Assembly (NCBI GenBank): GCA_041583495.1
Contig: JBFHFS010000090.1
Location: 1 to 13,436 of the forward strand
Reading direction: 5' to 3'
From: JBFHFS01 sp041583495
Lineage (GTDB): Bacteria > Bacteroidota > Bacteroidia > Bacteroidales > Marinilabiliaceae
Length of the DNA stretch: 13,436 bases
Part shown: positions 1 through 5,866 of the stretch, piece after piece
Layout of the letters: the number at the start of each line of letters is the position of its first letter
Numbering within the stretch: the stretch's first letter is position 1
Notes under the pieces: generated by a model
Told to the model about the DNA's origin: nothing
Databases searched by the model: none
What the model saw: the letters and a program-made list of their open reading frames with translations, nothing else
Program-made: the position numbers and the translations under genes

Positions 1-21
1 GTATTACAGAAATTGGGGACA

Positions 22-52
22 TAAAAAAAGCCTTACACAAAATGTGTAAGGC
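22..52 (-). terminator. Intrinsic terminator of the cold-shock gene
   Basis: A perfect 10-bp inverted repeat (30-39 with 43-52, arms gccttacaca/tgtgtaaggc) closes a 3-nt loop. On the minus strand it is followed at once by seven T residues (complement of 23-29). It lies about 30 nt past the stop codon of the minus-strand cold-shock gene, which is the expected place for a Rho-independent terminator ending that transcript. No coding overlap is seen. Confidence 0.93.
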
Positions 53-84
53 CGAAATGTCATAAGTTATAGTGGGGATACCGA

Positions 85-276
85 CTATGCCAACTTAACA
101 TTTACCGCGTTCAATCCTTTTCTACCTTCTTCAAGATCAAAAGTCACTTCATCGTTTTCTTTGATCCTGTCGATAAGTCCATTTGCATGAACGAAGAATT
201 CTTTGTCAGATTCGTCGTCTTTGATAAATCCGAAACCTTTTGTTTCATTAAAGAATTTTACTTTACCTCTTTTCAT
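85..276 (-). CDS. Cold-shock domain protein (CspA family), 63 aa
   Basis: A small single-domain OB-fold protein that binds single-stranded nucleic acid. Family members act as RNA chaperones in the cytoplasm, keeping mRNA unstructured in the cold or during growth. Both RNA-binding motifs are present: RNP1 as KGFGFI (residues 13-18) and RNP2 as FFVHA (27-31). The N-terminus MKRGKVKFFNETKGFGFI and the end NAVNVKLA fit the usual length of 63-70 residues. I start it at the ATG at 276. An in-frame ATG at 351 would add 25 residues (MWIRFNESV...) that have no counterpart in the family and more likely belong to the 5' leader. No strong Shine-Dalgarno precedes the start, as is common in Bacteroidota. 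The gene stands alone, has its own terminator at 22-52, and is divergent from the gene at 663. Whether it is cold-induced cannot be told from sequence alone. Confidence 0.95.
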   Translation of the reverse strand: MKRGKVKFFNETKGFGFIKDDESDKEFFVHANGLIDRIKENDEVTFDLEEGRKGLNAVNVKLA

Positions 277-662
277 GAGTAAAAAAATTTGTTTGTTAAT
301 GCTTTGCCCAACTAAGCTGATCGTCACCGATTCGTTAAACCGTATCCACAAGCAGACAGGTTGAACAGTTAAAAATAATTACTTGAGTACAAAGTAACAA
401 ACATTTTTAGAATTATGCAGCATAAAATCAAAACAAATACAAAAAATAACGAAATTTATTTGAATGTTTTAATACTCAGCACTTAAAAAGCGCTTCCCCG
501 GCGCCCTAATCCGAAATAAATTCACTAATTTTAGCCGTTAAACAAAATAGTTCTTTTCGATTTTCAGCCATTTTTTTTCCAATCCATCAACGGTCATTAG
601 TTTTTTTTAATATTTATTGTCACAACCACCCTTAATTCATTAACCTAAAATGTTGTACTAAG
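277..662. other. Divergent intergenic region with the cold-shock leader
   Basis: This 386-nt A/T-rich stretch separates two divergent genes. The part next to the cold-shock gene (277 to about 390) is probably a long 5' untranslated leader, as cold-shock genes often have. On the minus strand, near-matches to the Bacteroidota -7 box TAnnTTTG occur at 390-397 and 398-405 (each 7 of 8). A CAAA at 429-432 (TTTG on the minus strand) could be the upstream element of the second, though the 23-nt spacing is slightly long. I find no convincing promoter for the plus-strand gene at 663. The stretch 488-505 is locally G+C-rich with a ggcgcc palindrome but forms no long hairpin. No coding sequence is evident. 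Confidence 0.5.
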
Positions 663-1511
663 ATGAAAAAACCAACTTTACCCATTCTATTGGGATTACT
701 AGCGTTACTATTTACTATGTGTACTAAAACAGAGCGTCCAAAAGAGATTGGCATTCAACTTTATTCGGTCCGTGATGACATGAAGCAAGACCCCATAGAA
801 ACCGTAAAAAAAGTGGGTGAAATGGGCTACACTTTTGTGGAAGCAGCAGGTTATGCCAACGGGCTTTTCTATGGTATGCCCCCCGAAGATTTTAAAACCT
901 TGGTGGAAACAAGTGGCATGAAATTTATCAGTTCTCACACGGGTCAAAACCTCCCCGACTCTTCCAGCTACGAGGCCACCATGGCCTGGTGGGATCAATG
1001 CATTGAAGCACATCAAAAAGCAGGGGTCAAATACATTGTTCAACCCTGGATGGACAAGGCCGGCTATGCCACCCTGGACAGCCTTAAAATGTATTGCGAT
1101 TACTTCAACGCCGTAGGTGAAAAATGTAAGGAGCAAGGAATCCTTTTTGGCTACCACAACCATCATAAGGAGTTTTCTACCCTGGAAGGAGATACTATTT
1201 ATACCTTTATGCTGGAAAATACCGACCCGGGGAAAGTGTTTTTCCAGCTGGATCTTTATTGGATTCAGGAAGGAAAAGGTGATGCCATCACCTACTTCCA
1301 CAACTATCCCGGCCGATTCAGGCTCTGGCATGTCAAAGACGAGAAAGAGCTGGGCGAAAGCGGCAAGATGGATTTTAAATCCCTTTTTGCCCATACACAA
1401 GAGTCGGGGATGGAGCACTTCATTGTGGAAGTTGAGCGATACAACTTTGAGCCGATGGTGAGTATTCAGAAGAGCCTGGAATACCTTCAAAATGCAGACT
1501 ATATTAAATAG
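663..1511 (+). CDS. Exported sugar isomerase/epimerase-like TIM-barrel protein
   Basis: A 282-residue protein of the xylose isomerase-like TIM-barrel family (sugar phosphate isomerase/epimerase group, Pfam AP_endonuc_2 fold). Family hallmarks occur in order: IGIQLYSVRDDM (29-40) as the first strand, YHNHHKEF (164-171), QLDLYW (195-200), WHVKD (222-226) and VEVE (255-258). These segments carry the His, Asp and Glu residues that usually hold a divalent metal. The first 19 residues are a hydrophobic export signal ending LLFTM-Cys20. This could be a lipobox, making it a periplasm-facing lipoprotein, but Met at -1 is atypical, so ordinary secretion is possible. Export argues against a phosphosugar substrate. 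Relatives outside the cytoplasm in Bacteroidota have been linked to 3-keto-glycoside processing, usually with a Gfo/Idh/MocA dehydrogenase nearby, and none is in this window. The exact substrate is unknown. The start has no clear ribosome-binding site, but the signal peptide begins right at the ATG. The gene is followed by a 71-nt gap holding a hairpin repeat. Confidence 0.85.
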   Translation: MKKPTLPILLGLLALLFTMCTKTERPKEIGIQLYSVRDDMKQDPIETVKKVGEMGYTFVEAAGYANGLFYGMPPEDFKTLVETSGMKFISSHTGQNLPDSSSYEATMAWWDQCIEAHQKAGVKYIVQPWMDKAGYATLDSLKMYCDYFNAVGEKCKEQGILFGYHNHHKEFSTLEGDTIYTFMLENTDPGKVFFQLDLYWIQEGKGDAITYFHNYPGRFRLWHVKDEKELGESGKMDFKSLFAHTQESGMEHFIVEVERYNFEPMVSIQKSLEYLQNADYIK

Positions 1512-1553
1512 GCGATTCTATCAAAAAACTTACTATTTTTAGGCCCTTGTCCT

Positions 1554-1600
1554 AACCCCTCTCCTTTAAATGATTTTTTTAAATGAGAGGGGCCGGGGTC
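1554..1600. repeat. Intergenic hairpin repeat covering the transporter start
   Basis: A long inverted repeat: 1556-1570 (cccctctcCtttaaa) pairs with 1578-1592 (tttaaaTgagagggg). This gives 14 base pairs with one C/T mismatch and a 7-nt loop. Flanking pyrimidine-rich (ccta) and purine-rich (ccggggtcgg) edges resemble the dispersed 'cccctctcc...gagaggggccgggg' intergenic elements common in Bacteroidota genomes (from memory). It may also act as a weak terminator for the gene ending at 1511, but no T-run follows. The start codon of the next gene (1583-1585) is inside the right arm. Confidence 0.75.
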
Positions 1601-3808
1601 GGCAAATTAAACCGGAATCAATTGGCCAATAAAGCGGAAAACAATCATTCATCACCTAAACTAGGCACCTTTGGAGGGGTATTTACGCCCTCCATTCTTA
1701 CGGTGCTTGGGGTTATTATGTATTTGCGTTTTGGATGGGTCGTAGGAAATGTCGGTTTGATGGGCACGTTGATCATCGTCACCATCTCCACCTCTATCAC
1801 CTTTCTGACAGCGCTCTCCATTGCCTCCATCGCCACCAACTCGAAAGTGGAAACGGGAGGGGCTTACTATATGATCAGCCGATCGCTGGGGGTGGAAATT
1901 GGCGGCGCCCTGGGCATTCCCCTATACCTGGCTCAGACATTCTCTGTGGCACTTTACGTGATTGGTTTCTCAGAAAGTCTGGGGATTATGTTTCCCCAGA
2001 TAGAGATGAAACTGGTGAGTGTGGTCACCACCCTGTTGCTGGGAACGCTGGCTCTTTTCTCCACCAAAGCCACCATCCGGGTCCAATACCTCATTTTAGG
2101 GGTCATCTCTCTTTCGCTCATCTCCCTGATATTGGGAAAACCCATTGAGGAGACCTCTGTTGAGATGTGGGCAACACCTGAAAAGAGCCAGGTAGGGTTC
2201 TGGGCCGTGCTGGCCATATTCTTTCCGGCGGTCACAGGCATTATGGCAGGGGTGAACATGTCGGGCGACTTAAAGTCCCCCTCACGGGCCATTCCCAGAG
2301 GAACCTTTCTGGCTGTGGGGGTAGGCTATCTCATCTATATGACGCTTCCGTTAATACTGGCAAGCAGGGCCAGCACCGCCTCCCTGTTAGAAGATCCACT
2401 CATCATGCGTCGCATGTCCCTTTGGGGTCCGGCCATTCTTTTAGGGGTATGGGGAGCCACACTCAGCAGTGCGGTAGGCAGTTTGCTGGGGGCCCCCAGG
2501 GTTTTACAAGCCCTGTCGCACGATCATGTAATCCCGCGGAAGTTCTCGGTTCTATCGAAAGGCTTCGGCCCCGAAGGGATTCCACGCGGAGGCACCCTTG
2601 TGACCATTGGCATCACCCTAATTGCAGTTGTTTTGGGAGAACTCAATGCCATAGCCCCCATTCTGACCATGTTTTTTCTGGCTACCTATGGAATTCTAAA
2701 CATCACCGCCGGGATCGAAAATTTTCTAAAAAGTCCCTCCTTTCGGCCCAAGTTTAAGGTCCACTGGATTTTTTCGTTGATCGGAGCCATCGGTTGTTTA
2801 AGCATCATGTTCCTGATAAACACGCCGGTCACCCTGGTCTCTATCGTATTCATCTTTACTGTTTTGGCCTGGCTTCGGAGACGAAGACTAAAAACCACCT
2901 GGGGGGACGTGCGCAGCGGGATGCTTCTGCAAATCATCCGTTTTGCCTTGCTTAAACTGAAAACCCAACCCAACCCCAAGAGCTGGCGGCCCAATATTCT
3001 GGTTTTATCGGGACTACCCACCAAACGCTGGCACCTGATAGATTTCGCCCATGGCCTTACCCAGGAGAAGGGCCTCTTCACGGTAGCCACCATCCTTCAG
3101 GAAAAAGGAGTGTCGCAGGAGCGGATAATAAATTACGAGAAACAAATCTCCGAGTACCTCACCGATAAACATATTCATGCACTGGTTAGAGTACTCAGGG
3201 CCGAAGACCCCTTCTCGGGCTCCATGCATCTGGTTAACTCTTATGGGCTCGGGTCCTTGGTTCCCAACACAATTCTCCTGGGCGATACCAAAGAGGCAAC
3301 ACACCATGAAGCCTACAGTAAGCTGATTTGGCATTTTTTCCAGTCGAAGCGAAATGTGATGATCCTACAGGATGACTCTTCTTCTCCCTGGCGCTCCAAT
3401 TTGAATGTGGACATCTGGTGGGGCGGACTGAAAGGGAATGGTGGCCTGATGATGATTTTAGGCTACATGATTCAGAACAGCCCTCACTGGCAGGGAGTCA
3501 ACATCCACGTAAAAATGGTGGTCGCCACCCAAAAGGCAGCAACCCTTGCCGAATCGAACCTCAACGAAATTTTAACCTCCATGCGGGTTAACTTTTCGAG
3601 AAGCATTATCGTTTCGGAAGGAAGAAGTTTCTTCGATATCCTGGCTCAGGAATCAACCAACACCGATCTGGTAATGCTGGGGCTCAAACAACCCGATGAC
3701 CAATTCGACCGCTATTTCAACAGGCTGAAGGAAAGGACTCAAACCATTCCCCGAAAATTATTTGTGCTGGCTTCACAGGACATCTCATTTACTGAAATCC
3801 TGAGCTGA
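1583..3808 (+). CDS. SLC12/NKCC-like cation-chloride cotransporter
   Basis: A 741-residue inner-membrane transporter of the cation-chloride cotransporter family (APC superfamily). It likely moves Cl- together with K+ and/or Na+. About 12 membrane segments fill residues 36-432. A cytoplasmic domain of about 300 residues follows, containing RPNILVLSG (469-477) and GLGSLVPNTILLG (555-567), which match the SLC12 C-terminal domain. Core signatures include GGAYYMISRSLG (92-103), FFPAVTGIMAGVNMSGDL (213-230), LSSAVGSLLGAPRVLQAL (294-311), FFLATYGILN (364-373) and FRPKF (387-391). By recalled alignment to human NKCC1, the K+ ligands Tyr125, Pro215 and Thr218 and the Na+ ligands Ala292, Ser295 and Ser296 are kept, so Na-K-Cl transport is the best guess. 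The first residues, MRGAGVG, are encoded by the flanking hairpin repeat. Family similarity begins near residue 28 (GTFGGVFTPS), and no other ATG lies between 1583 and Met46, which is within the first membrane helix. The true start could be a TTG at 1622. Probably a monocistronic gene. Confidence 0.92.
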   Translation: MRGAGVGKLNRNQLANKAENNHSSPKLGTFGGVFTPSILTVLGVIMYLRFGWVVGNVGLMGTLIIVTISTSITFLTALSIASIATNSKVETGGAYYMISRSLGVEIGGALGIPLYLAQTFSVALYVIGFSESLGIMFPQIEMKLVSVVTTLLLGTLALFSTKATIRVQYLILGVISLSLISLILGKPIEETSVEMWATPEKSQVGFWAVLAIFFPAVTGIMAGVNMSGDLKSPSRAIPRGTFLAVGVGYLIYMTLPLILASRASTASLLEDPLIMRRMSLWGPAILLGVWGATLSSAVGSLLGAPRVLQALSHDHVIPRKFSVLSKGFGPEGIPRGGTLVTIGITLIAVVLGELNAIAPILTMFFLATYGILNITAGIENFLKSPSFRPKFKVHWIFSLIGAIGCLSIMFLINTPVTLVSIVFIFTVLAWLRRRRLKTTWGDVRSGMLLQIIRFALLKLKTQPNPKSWRPNILVLSGLPTKRWHLIDFAHGLTQEKGLFTVATILQEKGVSQERIINYEKQISEYLTDKHIHALVRVLRAEDPFSGSMHLVNSYGLGSLVPNTILLGDTKEATHHEAYSKLIWHFFQSKRNVMILQDDSSSPWRSNLNVDIWWGGLKGNGGLMMILGYMIQNSPHWQGVNIHVKMVVATQKAATLAESNLNEILTSMRVNFSRSIIVSEGRSFFDILAQESTNTDLVMLGLKQPDDQFDRYFNRLKERTQTIPRKLFVLASQDISFTEILS

Positions 3809-3823
3809 CAACCCCTCGTCACA
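3809..3823 (+). repeat. Short repeat after a stop codon, copy 1
   Basis: The 15-mer CAACCCCTCGTCACA directly follows the TGA of the transporter gene. It matches 14 of 15 bases with 9066-9080 downstream of aroK. Its core AACCCCTC also occurs at 1554-1561 in the left edge of the hairpin repeat. It looks like a half-remnant of the same dispersed intergenic element and does not form a hairpin here. Confidence 0.4.
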
Positions 3824-3889
3824 CGCTTCACATTCGAAAGAAACCGCCGTAAAATAAAAATTCAATTACGAAAGATTTTGGCTTTTGAT

Positions 3890-3897
3890 TATATTTG
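3890..3897 (+). promoter_or_regulatory. Putative -7 promoter box for parE-parC-aroK
   Basis: TATATTTG is an exact match to the Bacteroidota -7 consensus TAnnTTTG in the 214-nt gap before parE. It would place transcription start near 3903 and give a leader of roughly 120 nt. No good TTTG element lies at the standard 19-21 nt upstream (the sequence there is aattac). TTTG motifs at 3877-3880 and 3884-3887 are too close. Support is therefore only partial. Confidence 0.4.
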
Positions 3898-4010
3898 GAG
3901 GTTTATTGGAAGTAACCCTTTCGCAATTGGGAACGTATTTTTCAATGACATTTTAACCCAAATGGAGCATCCTCGCTCAACTTAGGACAGAAGATTTTAC
4001 GATTTAAAAA

Positions 4011-4017
4011 AAAGGAG
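4011..4017 (+). promoter_or_regulatory. Ribosome-binding site that fixes the parE start
   Basis: AAAGGAG is a good Shine-Dalgarno sequence ending 5 nt before the ATG at 4023. It overlaps the in-frame GTG at 4017, so that GTG cannot be the start it serves. This decides the start at 4023. Confidence 0.75.
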
Positions 4018-4022
4018 TGGTA

Positions 4023-5855
4023 ATGGTTCAGAATTATTCGGAAGATACCATAAAAACGCTGGATTGGAAGGAGCATATCAGGCGCAGACCCGGCATGTAT
4101 ATTGGTAAGCTGGGCGATGGAACCTATGCCGACGACGGCATATACGTGTTGCTCAAAGAAGTCATGGACAATGCCATAGATGAGTACATGATGGGCTTTG
4201 GCAAAAAGATAAAAATAACCCTGAATGACAAGCAGCTCTCGGTGCGGGACTATGGCCGTGGCATCCCTTTAGGCAAAGTGGTGGATGTGGCCAGTAAGAT
4301 GAATACCGGCGCCAAGTACGACAGTAAAGTATTTAAAAAATCGGTGGGTCTAAATGGCGTAGGGATCAAAGCCGTCAACGCTCTTTCCGAACAGTTTGTG
4401 GTACAGGCTTTTAGGGATGGAGAAACCAAGCGCGCCCTGTTCAGCAAAGGAGAATTACTCGAGGACACCCCCATTGAACCTACCAGTGAGGCCAATGGCA
4501 CCTGTGTGGAATTCTTTCCCGACCAGGCCATTTTTGAGGAGTTTAACTACAAAGAAGAGTACATTGAGACGCTTCTGAAAAACTATACGTTTCTAAATGC
4601 CGGGCTGGCCATCGAGTTTAACGGGAAGGTCTTTCGATCGAAGAACGGATTGCTTGATCTGCTGGATGAAAACATGACCGAAACCGGTTTGTACCCCATG
4701 ATTCAGCTGAAAGATGAAGATCTGGAGGTGGCCATTACCCACTGCGACCAATATGGCGAAGAGTACTACAGTTTCGTAAACGGGCAACACACCACCCAGG
4801 GGGGCACCCATCTGGTGGCCTTTAGAGAAGCCTATGTAAAGGCTGTGCGCGAGTTTTTCAACAAAAACTTCGATGTGGCCGATATCCGATCGGGGGTGGT
4901 GGCCGCCGTGAGTATAAAAATTGAGGAGCCGGTATTTGAATCTCAAACCAAAACCAAGCTGGGCTCTAAAGACATGTCGCCCGGAGGCACCTCCGTTCGC
5001 AACTACATCATCGATTTCGTAAAGGAGAAGCTGGATAATTTCCTTCACAAGAATTCTGAAACAGCCGAAATCCTCTATCGGAAAATCCTGGATTCGGAGA
5101 AGGAACGAAAAGCCATCTCAGGGATCCAAAAACTGGCCCGGGAACGTGCTAAAAAAGTGAGTCTCCATAACAAAAAACTGCGCGACTGCCGGGTGCACTA
5201 CAACTCCACCGACGAGCGCAAGCTGGAGACCTCCATCTTCATCACCGAGGGGGATTCTGCTTCGGGCTCCATCACCAAAGCCCGGGATGTTTCCACCCAG
5301 GCGGTCTTTAGCTTGAAGGGAAAGCCGTTAAACACCTATGGCCTCACCCGCAAAGTGGTTTACGAAAATGAAGAATTCAACCTGCTTCAGGCAGCCCTCA
5401 ACATAGAAGACGGCCTGGAAACTTTACGTTATAACCATGTGATAATCTCCACCGATGCCGATGTGGACGGCATGCATATCCGGCTTTTACTCCTGACCTT
5501 CTTTCTCCAGTTTTTCCCCGAACTCGTCAAAAACGGGCACCTCTATATATTACAAACCCCGCTGTTCCGGGTCCGGAATAAAAAAGAGACCATCTATTGC
5601 TACAGTGAACCCGAACGAATAGAGGCGCTGAAGAAGATTGGCGCCAATGCCGAGATTACCCGTTTTAAGGGTCTTGGAGAGATCTCCCCCGATGAGTTTA
5701 CCCACTTCATCAATAAAAATATTCGTTTGGAGCCGGTAAGGATGAAAAAAGAGGATGCCTTCAAGGAATTACTTGACTTTTATATGGGTAAAAACTCACC
5801 CAACCGGCAAAATTTTATCATAGACAACCTGGTGGTTGATGAGGAGATGTTGTAA
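4023..5855 (+). CDS. parE: DNA topoisomerase IV subunit B (ATPase subunit)
   Basis: A 610-residue type IIA topoisomerase B subunit. It binds ATP, dimerises as the clamp, and with ParC decatenates daughter chromosomes. Numbered from the ATG at 4023, the GHKL ATPase shows EVMDNAIDE (46-54, catalytic Glu46 and Mg-binding Asn50), DYGRGIPLG (76-84) and GLNGVGIKAVNAL (109-121). The transducer domain carries the QTK loop at 308-310 (ESQTKTKLGS). The TOPRIM domain has ITEGDSASGS (407-416, Glu409), STDADVDGMHIRLLL (476-490, Asp478, Asp480, Asp482) and RFKGLGEISP (547-556). There is no large insertion in TOPRIM, and the length fits the short GyrB/ParE class. The call of ParE over GyrB rests on overall likeness to Bacteroidota ParE proteins and on the partner downstream. 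It is the first gene of a three-gene unit, with parC starting 11 nt after its stop. A GTG two codons earlier is rejected because the ribosome-binding site overlaps it. Confidence 0.95.
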   Translation: MVQNYSEDTIKTLDWKEHIRRRPGMYIGKLGDGTYADDGIYVLLKEVMDNAIDEYMMGFGKKIKITLNDKQLSVRDYGRGIPLGKVVDVASKMNTGAKYDSKVFKKSVGLNGVGIKAVNALSEQFVVQAFRDGETKRALFSKGELLEDTPIEPTSEANGTCVEFFPDQAIFEEFNYKEEYIETLLKNYTFLNAGLAIEFNGKVFRSKNGLLDLLDENMTETGLYPMIQLKDEDLEVAITHCDQYGEEYYSFVNGQHTTQGGTHLVAFREAYVKAVREFFNKNFDVADIRSGVVAAVSIKIEEPVFESQTKTKLGSKDMSPGGTSVRNYIIDFVKEKLDNFLHKNSETAEILYRKILDSEKERKAISGIQKLARERAKKVSLHNKKLRDCRVHYNSTDERKLETSIFITEGDSASGSITKARDVSTQAVFSLKGKPLNTYGLTRKVVYENEEFNLLQAALNIEDGLETLRYNHVIISTDADVDGMHIRLLLLTFFLQFFPELVKNGHLYILQTPLFRVRNKKETIYCYSEPERIEALKKIGANAEITRFKGLGEISPDEFTHFINKNIRLEPVRMKKEDAFKELLDFYMGKNSPNRQNFIIDNLVVDEEML

Positions 5856-5866
5856 ACCAATTAAAA

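Noticed and set aside
277..351. N-terminal extension of the cold-shock protein from an ATG at 351
   Set aside because: The extra 25 residues have no likeness to the family, which begins with MKxGxVKFF. The ATG at 276 gives the normal 63-residue protein.
708..1490. 260-codon open frame on the minus strand
   Set aside because: It lies fully antisense to the isomerase-like gene, which has clear family motifs. The antisense product shows no recognisable domain or start signal.
4017..4022. GTG start for parE, two codons upstream of the ATG
   Set aside because: The GTG overlaps the Shine-Dalgarno sequence AAAGGAG (4011-4017), which is properly spaced for the ATG at 4023.
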